In this document: in pieces, positions 6,433 to 12,909 of the stretch | How positions within the stretch are numbered: the first letter of the stretch is position 1 | Layout: the number at the start of each line of letters is the position of its first letter | Assembly (NCBI GenBank): GCA_934447715.1 | Contig: CAKSER010000039.1 | Span: 1-15,483 of the forward strand | DNA length: 15,483 nt | Reading direction: 5' to 3' | DNA from: an uncultured Eubacteriales bacterium | GTDB taxonomy: Bacteria > Bacillota > Clostridia > Oscillospirales > CAG-272 | Translations under genes and position numbers: made by a program | The notes under the pieces: model-generated | What the model saw: only the letters and a program-made list of their open reading frames with translations | Told to the model about the DNA's origin: nothing | Database searches by the model: none

Positions 6433-6468
6433 TGTTTCTTACAAGAAGGATTTGAACGGGGCGGCTAT

Positions 6469-6502
6469 GAAAAAAACACTTTCTTAAGCAAGTGTTTTTT
6501 TC
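6469..6502. terminator. Strong A/T-stem hairpin, terminator-like
   Basis: A 13-bp perfect stem: G, seven A, CACTT (6469-6481) pairs with AAGTG, seven T, C (6490-6502) around TCTTAAGC. The built-in A and T runs allow termination in either direction. It separates the tRNA repeat array from the hairpin ladder. Confidence 0.7.
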
Positions 6503-6505
6503 AAC

Positions 6506-6687
6506 GAAATAAATCCTTTCAGGATTTGTGAAATGCGCTTCGCGCGTGAAATATGCCTTCGGCATGTGAAATGTCTGCGGACGTGTGTGGATTTATTTCA
6601 TTTCACGCTGCAACTGCAGGAGCAGCATTTCACAATTTCGAGCATGCGAGAAATTATTTCACATCCGGCGGCAGCCGGATATTTCAC
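6506..6687. repeat. Hairpin ladder with GTGAAAT/ATTTCAC rungs
   Basis: GTGAAAT occurs at 6528-6534, 6546-6552 and 6566-6572, and as GAAAT at 6506-6510. Its complement ATTTCAC occurs at 6600-6606, 6627-6633, 6656-6662 and 6681-6687. The plus copies are all on the left and the complements all on the right, so they can pair in order as four rungs. Every gap between rungs is a self-complementary hairpin: AAATCC/GGATTT, GCGC/GCGC, ATGCC/GGCAT and GTC/GAC on the left; GCTGC/GCAGC, AATTTC/GAAATT and ATCCGGC/GCCGGAT on the right. The hairpin sequences all differ. The whole folds as a stack of four-way junctions, in DNA (cruciform) or RNA. It codes for nothing. I believe similar hairpin strings are dispersed in gut clostridial genomes but cannot name a family. 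Confidence 0.8.
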
Positions 6688-6762
6688 CTTACAACATCTT
6701 TTCCGTAGTACGATACAGAGAAGCAGTTATAAAATCATTATGGATTGTACTTTAAAGCACAG

Positions 6763-6800
6763 AAAAACTCCCTGCTGAATTTCAGCAGAGAGTTTTCTTT
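6763..6800. terminator. Terminator of the XRE regulator gene
   Basis: AAAACTC-C-CTGCTGA (6764-6778) pairs with TCAGCAG-A-GAGTTTT (6782-6796), with one mismatch and loop ATT. T-runs follow on both strands. It lies 11 bases past the stop of the minus-strand XRE gene, and on the plus strand it closes the repeat region. Confidence 0.85.
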
Positions 6801-6810
6801 TAATATAGTA

Positions 6811-7053
6811 TTACTTGATTTCCTGCTCCAGAGTTTTAAATGTTTCGGTATTGAAAAAGTCATAAAGAGAAATTTCCAAGCCGTCACATAGTTTCTTGAG
6901 TGTAACAACACCTGCATTTCTGCTTCCGCCGTTTATTATATTTTTCAGTGTTGAAGGCGGAACGGCGGAGATTCTTGCCAAGGCATTTACCGACAGTCTC
7001 TTTTCCTCGCATAATTCTAATAATCTATTTGCTATGGCTTTTCTTGTATCCAT
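6811..7053 (-). CDS. Small XRE-family (Cro/CI) transcriptional regulator
   Basis: This 80-residue protein is little more than one helix-turn-helix DNA-binding domain. The regular pattern is KAIANRLLELCEEKRLSVNALA (5-26), then VPPSTLKNIING (31-42) as recognition helix, and TLKKLCDGLEISLYDFF (51-67) closing the five-helix bundle; there is no effector domain. The chosen start is ATG at 7053, preceded by AGGGG eight bases upstream. An in-frame GTG nine bases earlier overlaps that ribosome site and is less likely. Small regulators of this kind usually repress their own promoter. The twin palindrome at 7113-7141, between this gene and the divergent SLOG relic, is a natural candidate site. Its presence next to a broken gene and a tRNA suggests a leftover of a transferred segment. 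Confidence 0.85.
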   Translation of the reverse strand: MDTRKAIANRLLELCEEKRLSVNALARISAVPPSTLKNIINGGSRNAGVVTLKKLCDGLEISLYDFFNTETFKTLEQEIK

Positions 7054-7112
7054 AAATATCACCCCTAAGAAGCTTTATGTATAGTTTATGCCTTTTAAAA
7101 AGATAACATCGT

Positions 7113-7141
7113 CCATATATGGGCTTTTAGGCCATATATGG
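7113..7141. promoter_or_regulatory. Twin CCATATATGG palindrome, candidate operator
   Basis: Two identical 10-bp perfect palindromes, CCATATATGG, occur at 7113-7122 and 7132-7141. Their centres are 19 bases apart (close to two helical turns), so bound dimers would sit on the same face. They extend to an outer dyad (ATATATGGGC / GGCCATATAT). The site lies between the divergent XRE gene and the SLOG relic. Confidence 0.6.
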
Positions 7142-7167
7142 TAAACTTAAGCCGGTGGTGAATTATT

Positions 7168-7433
7168 ATGTGTAAAAATACATGTTGCTTTTTCGGACAT
7201 AGAAAGATAAACGAAACCGCAGAAATAAAATCAAGGCTTGTTGATATAATTGAAAAGTTGATTGTGGACGAAAAGGTTGCTATGAAATGATAGATAACAG
7301 CTGCTATTGTATAGTATATTATGATGAAGCCGTAACCCCAGCCACTCGAAAAAGCGGCACTAAGATTGCCTTGGATTATGCAACAAAAAAGTGCAAAAAA
7401 ATTATTAACGTATTAAAGGAAGCACAGCAATAG
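7168..7433 (+). pseudogene. SLOG-family protein remnant with internal deletion
   Basis: Two short frames carry the two ends of one protein. The first (7168-7290, 40 codons) starts MCKNTCCFFGHRKINE and ends after EKLIVDEKVAMK. The second, in another frame from about 7284 to 7433, reads EMIDNSCYCIVYYDE, then SGTKIALDYATKKCKKIINV. From memory, these are the start (CCFFGHR nucleotide-binding motif) and end (EMID.S..CVVYYDE, SGTKIA.DYA) of SLOG/DUF1273-like proteins common in Clostridia, about 160-180 residues long. The centre, including the FGSKSEF-type segment, is missing, and the junction near 7281 shifts frame. SLOG proteins are thought to bind nucleotide-like ligands; this one cannot be functional as a whole. 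A terminator follows directly. Confidence 0.75.
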
Positions 7434-7458
7434 AAGCACCCTTAATGGGTGCTTTTTT
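7434..7458 (+). terminator. Terminator after the SLOG remnant
   Basis: AAGCACCC (7434-7441) pairs with GGGTGCTT (7447-7454) around TTAAT, followed by a T-run. The stem core GCACCC/GGGTGC is the same as in the two hairpins behind the tRNA (6263 and 6405). Confidence 0.88.
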
Positions 7459-7561
7459 CATCTTTAAAAACCTTCCGTCGTTAAATTTACCTACAAGTAA
7501 AAAAAGAAACACTCTTTCATCGGTCATAATAAATAAATATACATTTTTAGTGAATATTTAC

Positions 7562-7590
7562 TTGACATTTGCTATATTTATACGTATAAT
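7562..7590 (+). promoter_or_regulatory. Promoter of the arg-car operon
   Basis: TTGACA (7562-7567), a 17-base spacer and TATAAT (7585-7590) match the consensus fully, about 45 bases before the argC start. Dyads overlap it: AGTGAATATTTACT (7549-7562, one mismatched pair) touching the -35, TATACGTATA (7579-7588) over the -10, and TATGCATA (7591-7598) at the start site. These are candidate arginine-repressor sites but match the classical ARG box poorly. The leader is too short for a riboswitch or T-box. The stretch 7459-7561 holds nothing else that I can see. Confidence 0.88.
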
Positions 7591-7635
7591 TATGCATATA
7601 ATGAGCAGACCGTAAAATGGTGGGAGTATCTTACA

Positions 7636-8565
7636 ATGAAAAAAGTGTTTATTGACGGCAGTGCCGGGACAACCGGGATTCGGATTTATGAAAGGCTCGC
7701 AGAACGAGACGATATCAAGCTGATTATTTTGCCGGAGCAGCAGCGAAAGGACAGTGCGTCACGCGCAGTTGCACTGAATGAGGCTGATGTTGCAATTCTC
7801 TGCCTGCCGGATATAGCAGCTCGCGAGGCGGTTTCTATGATAGAAAACCCGGACACGGTTGTAATTGACACCTCGACTGCACACCGCACCGCACCCGGAT
7901 GGGTCTACGGCTTCCCGGAGCTTTCCGAAGTTCACAAGGATGCAATCTATAAAGCAAAGCGGATTGCAGTTCCCGGATGCCATGCAAGCGGCTTTATCGC
8001 GCTGACCGCTCCGCTTCGTGCAGCCGGAATTCTTGCTGAGGGAACACTTTTTTCATGCTTTTCGCTTACCGGCTACAGCGGAGGCGGCAAAAAAATGATT
8101 GCGGAATATGAAGCAAAACCGACCCCGAAGGAACTACACGCACCGCGTCAGTATGCTCTTTCTCAATCGCACAAGCATCTGCCGGAAATGGCAGCGCAGA
8201 GCGGTCTGCCGGCGCCTGTGTTCTGCCCTGTCGTCGGGGATTTCTACAGCGGAATGCAGGTTACCGTTCCGCTCTTTGCATCTCAATGCACAGCGAAAGG
8301 CACAATCGAAGAAATTACCGAAATTTATAAAAAAACGTATCAGGGTCCAATCGTTACATTTACCGAGCCGGACGACAAAAACGGATTTCTTTCTGCCGCC
8401 GCCATGCAAAACAGAGATTGCATGCATATCAGCATAACAGGAAACGAAGAGAGGATGCTGCTGCTTGCGGTCTACGACAATCTCGGAAAGGGCGCATCGG
8501 GTGCGGCAATCGAATGTCTTAATATGGTTTTAGGAGCAGAGCCGACCAAGGGGCTTTGCCTGTAA
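7636..8565 (+). CDS. argC: N-acetyl-gamma-glutamyl-phosphate reductase (short type)
   Basis: ArgC reduces N-acetylglutamyl phosphate with NADPH to the semialdehyde, the third step of arginine synthesis. At 309 residues it is the short class of ArgC (about 310, versus about 345). It has an N-terminal nucleotide-binding fold, VFIDGSAGTTGIRIYERL (4-21), and a second domain with the catalytic cysteine Cys115 in VPGCHASG (112-119), followed by SLTGYSGGGKKM and a His-rich segment (SQSHKHLPEM). The start follows GGGAG by nine bases. It is the first gene of the operon, right behind the consensus promoter. The short leader gives no sign of attenuation. Confidence 0.95.
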   Translation: MKKVFIDGSAGTTGIRIYERLAERDDIKLIILPEQQRKDSASRAVALNEADVAILCLPDIAAREAVSMIENPDTVVIDTSTAHRTAPGWVYGFPELSEVHKDAIYKAKRIAVPGCHASGFIALTAPLRAAGILAEGTLFSCFSLTGYSGGGKKMIAEYEAKPTPKELHAPRQYALSQSHKHLPEMAAQSGLPAPVFCPVVGDFYSGMQVTVPLFASQCTAKGTIEEITEIYKKTYQGPIVTFTEPDDKNGFLSAAAMQNRDCMHISITGNEERMLLLAVYDNLGKGASGAAIECLNMVLGAEPTKGLCL

Positions 8566-8587
8566 AAATTAAACAGAGGAGTAAAGG

Positions 8588-9799
8588 ATGAAGATAACAG
8601 AAGGCGGCGTTTGCGCCGCAAAGGGATTTTTTGCTGCAGGAATACACTGTGGTATCAGAAAAAACAAGGAAAAAAAGGATCTTTCGCTGATATACAGCGA
8701 GAAAAAGGCTGCGGCCGCGGCGGTCTATACAACCAATCTTGTAAAGGGTGCGCCTCTTATCGTAACGAAAAAGCATCTTGCAGACGGCACGGCGCAGGCG
8801 ATAATCTGCAACAGCGGAAACGCAAACACCTGTAATGCAGGCGGCGTTGAAATTGCAGAAGAAACCTGCTCGCTCCTTGCAAAGAAGCTTGGAATTTCGG
8901 AAAATGATGTTGTAGTTGCATCAACAGGCGTAATCGGTCAGCCGCTTGACATTGCGCCGATTGCCGCCGGAATTCCGAAGCTGATTGAGGCTCTCGGAAA
9001 GGATTCAGAGTCCGCCGCACTCGGCATTATGACCACCGACACCAAAGTCAAGGAGGTCGCGGTAGAATTTTCGATCGGAGACAAGACCTGCCGCCTCGGC
9101 GGAATTGCCAAGGGATCCGGAATGATTCACCCGAACATGGCAACCATGCTGGTATTTATTACTACCGACTGTGCGATAAGCGAAGGAATGCTGAAAAAGG
9201 CTCTTTTGTCGGATGTTTCGGAAACCTTCAACATGGTCAGTGTCGACGGAGACACCTCAACTAACGACATGGTCACGATTCTTGCAAACGGAGAAGCGGA
9301 AAACAAGGAAATCACCGAGCCGGGTGCTGACTTTGACACCTTCATGAAGGCGCTGAACACCGTAACCGTTCATCTCTGCCGCATGATTGCCGGAGACGGA
9401 GAAGGCGCGACAAAGCTCATGGAATGCAAGGTAACCGGTGCAAAGGACAAGGCAACCGGCAAAACTGTTGCCAAAAGCGTAATCTGCTCTTCCCTTGTCA
9501 AAGCTGCAATGTTCGGCTCGGATGCAAACTGGGGCAGAATACTTTGCGCCATCGGATACAGCGGTGCGGATGTGGATGTTGCGAAAATCGATGTTGCATT
9601 CCGTTCGCCAAAGGGCAAAGTCGAGGTTTGCAAAAACGGTGCCGGAATTCCTTTTTCGGAGGAGGATGCGAAAGCAATCCTGCTTGAAAGCGAAATTGAG
9701 ATTCTGGTCTGCCTGAATTCGGGGGATGCCGCTTCCACTGCATGGGGCTGCGACCTGACATATGATTATGTAAAAATCAACGGCGACTACCGGACATAA
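8588..9799 (+). CDS. argJ: Glutamate N-acetyltransferase / amino-acid acetyltransferase
   Basis: ArgJ moves the acetyl group from N-acetylornithine to glutamate, so the acetyl group is recycled; many family members also make N-acetylglutamate from acetyl-CoA. The 403-residue precursor cuts itself into two chains: the family's site is seen in KGSGMIHPNMATML, with cleavage expected between Ala185 and Thr186 and Thr186 as the nucleophile. Other marks are the CNSGNANTC segment (74-82), STGVIG (112-117, oxyanion hole region), the AGDGEGATK stretch and the C-terminal Asn-x-x-Thr-like end. The start follows AGAGGAG; the gap to argC is 22 bases. Whether this copy is bifunctional cannot be told from sequence; no argA-like gene lies in the window. 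Confidence 0.96.
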   Translation: MKITEGGVCAAKGFFAAGIHCGIRKNKEKKDLSLIYSEKKAAAAAVYTTNLVKGAPLIVTKKHLADGTAQAIICNSGNANTCNAGGVEIAEETCSLLAKKLGISENDVVVASTGVIGQPLDIAPIAAGIPKLIEALGKDSESAALGIMTTDTKVKEVAVEFSIGDKTCRLGGIAKGSGMIHPNMATMLVFITTDCAISEGMLKKALLSDVSETFNMVSVDGDTSTNDMVTILANGEAENKEITEPGADFDTFMKALNTVTVHLCRMIAGDGEGATKLMECKVTGAKDKATGKTVAKSVICSSLVKAAMFGSDANWGRILCAIGYSGADVDVAKIDVAFRSPKGKVEVCKNGAGIPFSEEDAKAILLESEIEILVCLNSGDAASTAWGCDLTYDYVKINGDYRT

Positions 9800-9829
9800 C
9801 AAAAGATAACCGAGGATAAGGAATACAAA

Positions 9830-10711
9830 ATGGATATTACAAATGCTAAACGTGCGGAGGTGCTTGTACACGCTCTGCCGTACATTCAGGAGTACACCGG
9901 CAAGATTGTCGTTATCAAATACGGCGGAAATGCCATGATAAATGAAGAATTGAAGGATTCGGTAATAAGAGATGTCGTTTTGCTGTCTTTGGTCGGAGTC
10001 AAGGTGGTGCTTGTACACGGAGGCGGCCCGGAGATTACCGAAATGCTTAAAAAGATCGGCAAGGAAAGCGTATTTAAGGACGGTCTGCGCGTTACCGACA
10101 AGGAAACAGCCGACATTGTTCAGATGGTGCTTGCCGGAAAGGTCAACAAAAGCCTTGTCGCGCTGATCGGAAACAAGGGAGGCAGAGCAATCGGGCTTTC
10201 CGGAATGGACGGGTGCATGATCGAGGCAAAAACCAAGGATGAGAGTCTCGGGTATGTGGGAGAGATCACAAAGGTCGATGTTGCTCCGATTCTTGACATT
10301 ATCGACAAGGGCTATATCCCGGTTGTTTCCACAATCGGGTGCGACAGCGACGGAAATGTATACAACATAAATGCCGACACGGCAGCAGCAAGAATCGCAG
10401 GAGAGCTCGGTGCCGAAAGCCTTATATCCATGACCGACATTGCAGGAATACTGAAGGACAAAAACGATCCCTCGACGCTGATTCCGGTTATCCGCACAGA
10501 CGATGCGCCTAAGCTTATTAAAGACGGCACGATCGTCGGCGGAATGCTTCCGAAGGTTGAATGCTGCATCAACGCCATCCGCTGGGGCGTCAACCGCGTC
10601 TTTATTATTGACGGACGGATTCCGCATGCGATCCTTATTGAAATGCTGACAAACGAGGGAATCGGAACAATGTTCACCGATACTCCTCCTACACCCGGTG
10701 ACGAAAAATAA
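9830..10711 (+). CDS. argB: N-acetylglutamate kinase
   Basis: ArgB phosphorylates N-acetylglutamate with ATP, the usual control point when ArgJ recycles acetyl groups. The 293-residue protein is an amino-acid kinase: VVIKYGGNAM (27-36) with Lys30, LVHGGGPEI (61-69), GLRVTD (85-90) with the substrate-binding Arg87, NINADTAA (179-186), and GGMLPKVE (237-244) with Lys242. It has the extra N-terminal helix (about 3-22, AKRAEVLVHALPYIQ) seen in hexameric, arginine-inhibited kinases such as those of Thermotoga and Pseudomonas; the short E. coli type lacks it. Feedback inhibition by arginine is therefore likely (inference). The start follows AGGATAAGGA; the gap to argJ is 30 bases. Confidence 0.96.
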   Translation: MDITNAKRAEVLVHALPYIQEYTGKIVVIKYGGNAMINEELKDSVIRDVVLLSLVGVKVVLVHGGGPEITEMLKKIGKESVFKDGLRVTDKETADIVQMVLAGKVNKSLVALIGNKGGRAIGLSGMDGCMIEAKTKDESLGYVGEITKVDVAPILDIIDKGYIPVVSTIGCDSDGNVYNINADTAAARIAGELGAESLISMTDIAGILKDKNDPSTLIPVIRTDDAPKLIKDGTIVGGMLPKVECCINAIRWGVNRVFIIDGRIPHAILIEMLTNEGIGTMFTDTPPTPGDEK

Positions 10712-10732
10712 CGGAGAAATAAGAGAAATACT

Positions 10733-11914
10733 ATGATAAAGCAGAATATTTGTGATCTTGATCAATGCTATATTGCAAACACCTACAGCCGCTTCCCTCT
10801 GGTGCTCAAGCACGGGAAGGGCTCTTTGGTATATGATGAAAACGAAAAAGAATATATAGACCTTTCAACCGGAATTGCGGTAAACACCTTCGGCTTTGCA
10901 GACGAAGAATGGCAGGCGGCGACATTAAAGCAGCTTACAAGTCTTCAGCACACCTCAAACCTGTATTATTCCGAGCCGTGCGCGGTGCTTGCATCAATGC
11001 TATGCGAAAAAACCGGAATGAAAAAGGTTTTTTTCTCAAATTCCGGAGCGGAGGCAAACGAATGTGCAATTAAGGCGGCAAGAAAATACGCAGCGGAAAA
11101 GAAAGGTAAGGAATATTACCATATCATAACCCTTAAAAACAGCTTCCACGGCCGTACAATCACGACGCTTGCCGCAACCGGTCAGGATACGTTTCACAAG
11201 GACTTTACACCGCTTACAGACGGCTTTCACTATGCCGTCCCGGGCGATATTGACGGTATAAAAAAGCTGCTTGACACATACCCCACAGCCGCAGTGATGA
11301 TTGAGGTTGTTCAGGGCGAGGGAGGTGTGATTCCGCTTGAGAAGGAATTTGTAAAGGAGCTTTCAAAGCTGCTTTCCTTAAACGACGTGCTTCTTATATG
11401 CGACGAGGTACAGATCGGAAACGGCAGAAGCGGAAAGCTGTACGGATATATGAATTACGACATTCAGCCGGATATCTTTACAACCGCCAAGGGGCTTTGC
11501 GGCGGACTTCCGCTCGGAGCTACGGTATTTAACAAAAAAACAATGAATGTACTGACCCCGGGAACTCACGGTTCCACCTTCGGAGGAAACCCGGTCTGCT
11601 GTGCCGGAGCAATCTCGGTTCTTTCGCGTCTTGACGAGGACACCCTTGCCGGCGTAAAGGAGCGTTCGGAGTACATTATAAGCGAGCTTACCGGTGCTAC
11701 CGGCATACGCTCGGTAACCGGACTCGGACTCATGCTGGGGATCGAAACTGAGCTTGGGGCAAAGGAAGTAATAAAAAAATGTATGGAAAATGGGGTTTTG
11801 GTAATCAGCGCAAAGGAAAAGGTTCGTCTTCTGCCTGCGCTTAACATTCCGATGCCGCTTCTTGTCCGCGCAGTAAAAGTCATAAAGGAAGTCTGCGCAA
11901 GGGAGGAAGCATGA
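10733..11914 (+). CDS. argD: Acetylornithine aminotransferase
   Basis: ArgD converts N-acetylglutamate semialdehyde to N-acetylornithine with glutamate as amino donor. The 393-residue protein is a class-III PLP aminotransferase: FFSNSGAEANECAIKAARKY (100-119, phosphate binding), SFHGRT (137-142), DEVQIGNGRSGK (224-235, PLP-binding Asp224) and the Schiff-base lysine Lys253 in TTAKGLCGGLPLGA. The usual DEVQTGxGRTG differs in two places (Ile for Thr, Ser for Thr). Given the operon, acetylornithine is the expected substrate; action on succinyl-diaminopimelate is possible in this family. The ribosome site is weak (GGAG is rather far upstream). The stop overlaps the argF start by 4 bases (ATGA). 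Confidence 0.95.
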   Translation: MIKQNICDLDQCYIANTYSRFPLVLKHGKGSLVYDENEKEYIDLSTGIAVNTFGFADEEWQAATLKQLTSLQHTSNLYYSEPCAVLASMLCEKTGMKKVFFSNSGAEANECAIKAARKYAAEKKGKEYYHIITLKNSFHGRTITTLAATGQDTFHKDFTPLTDGFHYAVPGDIDGIKKLLDTYPTAAVMIEVVQGEGGVIPLEKEFVKELSKLLSLNDVLLICDEVQIGNGRSGKLYGYMNYDIQPDIFTTAKGLCGGLPLGATVFNKKTMNVLTPGTHGSTFGGNPVCCAGAISVLSRLDEDTLAGVKERSEYIISELTGATGIRSVTGLGLMLGIETELGAKEVIKKCMENGVLVISAKEKVRLLPALNIPMPLLVRAVKVIKEVCAREEA

Positions 11915-12909
11915 ATACATTTAAAAACAGAGATTTTCTTAAGCTGCTCGACTTTTCCCCAGAGGAAATAGAACAGCTGCTTGAGCTTTCTGAAAAGCTT
12001 AAGAAAAAAAAGAAAAACGGCGAGGCTCACCGCTTATGCGAGGGGAAAAATCTTGCCCTGATTTTTGAGAAAACCAGCACGCGCACACGCTGCGCCTTTG
12101 AGGTGGCTGCAAGGGATCTCGGAATGGGGGTAACATATCTTGACCCCTCCGGCTCGCAGATAGGCAAGAAGGAAAGCATCGCAGACACCGCGCGCGTCCT
12201 TTCCGGGATGTTTGACGGTATTGAATACCGCGGATTCGGCCAGAACATAGTCGAGGAGCTTGCAAAATATGCATCTGTTCCTGTTTTCAACGGACTGACC
12301 GACGAATTCCACCCGACGCAGATTCTGGCAGATTTTCTCACCGTCAAGGAGCATTTCGGCAAGCTGAAGGGTGTGCATCTTACCTATATGGGAGACGCGC
12401 GCTTTAACATGGGCAACTCCTTAATGGTCGGCTGTGCAAAGATGGGAATGCACTTTACGGTAGGCGCTCCGAAGGAATACTTCCCTGATCAAAAGCTGAT
12501 AAGCGAATGCGAAAAAATCGCAGAAAAAACCGGTGCTGTCCTGAACTTTTTAGAAAATCCGACCGAGGCTGTAAATGGTGCACATGTGGTTTATACCGAT
12601 GTCTGGGTCTCGATGGGAGAGCCGGATACGGTATGGGAAAAGCGGATCAAAGCACTCCTGCCGTATCAGGTAAACGAAGCGCTGATGAAAAATGCCGCGC
12701 CGGATGCCATATTCATGCACTGCCTGCCGGCATATCACGACAAAAACACGGTAATCGGCAAGGAAAAATGCGAAAAATTCGGACTCGACGCCATGGAAGT
12801 GAGCAACGAGGTGTTTGAAGGCAAGCAGTCGGTGGTCTTTGAGGAGGCGGAAAACCGGATGCATACCATCAAGGCTGTGCTTGCCGCCATGATCGGAGGT
12901 GCAATATGA
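11911..12909 (+). CDS. argF: Ornithine carbamoyltransferase
   Basis: ArgF joins carbamoyl phosphate and ornithine to citrulline (cytosol, usually a trimer). The 332-residue protein has all the expected motifs: carbamoyl-phosphate loop STRTR (56-60), YRGF (106-109), HPTQ (134-137), YMGDARFNMGNS (159-170), the ornithine loop DVWVSMGE (230-237), and HCLPA (270-274) with the catalytic Cys271. The start ATG overlaps the argD stop, with AGGGAGGAAG just before it, and the gene end overlaps the carA start by another ATGA, so synthesis is probably coupled. A biosynthetic role is favoured over a catabolic one because the neighbours all make arginine and no arcA or arcC is present. Confidence 0.96.
   Translation: MNTFKNRDFLKLLDFSPEEIEQLLELSEKLKKKKKNGEAHRLCEGKNLALIFEKTSTRTRCAFEVAARDLGMGVTYLDPSGSQIGKKESIADTARVLSGMFDGIEYRGFGQNIVEELAKYASVPVFNGLTDEFHPTQILADFLTVKEHFGKLKGVHLTYMGDARFNMGNSLMVGCAKMGMHFTVGAPKEYFPDQKLISECEKIAEKTGAVLNFLENPTEAVNGAHVVYTDVWVSMGEPDTVWEKRIKALLPYQVNEALMKNAAPDAIFMHCLPAYHDKNTVIGKEKCEKFGLDAMEVSNEVFEGKQSVVFEEAENRMHTIKAVLAAMIGGAI

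Larger units (their letters stand above)
6236..6464. repeat. Alternating repeat array derived from the tRNA-Gln 3' end
   Basis: The last 22 bases through the tRNA end (6239-6260, starting CAAATCCTTCTTCCGC) recur exactly at 6382-6403. The reverse complement of its first part, AAGAAGGATTTG, appears at 6300-6311 and again at 6443-6454, each followed by AACGGG. The order is A, A', A, A'. Each plus copy is followed by a GCACCC/GGGTGC hairpin. Between the first A' and the second A lie GGGTCGG (6315-6321)/CCGACCC (6353-6359) arms around a perfect CCTGCC-GGT-GGCAGG hairpin (about 6332-6346). No protein is encoded. It may be a tRNA-targeting repeat element or the scar of an integration that duplicated the tRNA end. 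Confidence 0.75.

Noticed and set aside
6506..6687. A CRISPR array
   Set aside because: The constant unit is only 7 bases and switches orientation halfway, and the 'spacers' are self-complementary and of uneven length; there are no cas genes nearby.
6328..6778. Short open frames over the tRNA repeats and the hairpin ladder
   Set aside because: They are made of palindromic repeat sequence, have no ribosome sites and read through terminators; they are not genes.
7459..7635. A riboswitch or T-box in front of argC
   Set aside because: From the promoter position the leader is only about 40 bases, too short for either, and no terminator lies between promoter and argC.
9257..10813. A 518-codon open frame on the minus strand across argJ and argB
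   Set aside because: It lies antisense to two clear enzyme genes, crosses the gap between them, is rich in Cys, His, Asn and Val in a pattern typical of antisense translation, and has no ribosome site or recognisable domain. It results from the codon bias of the genes opposite.
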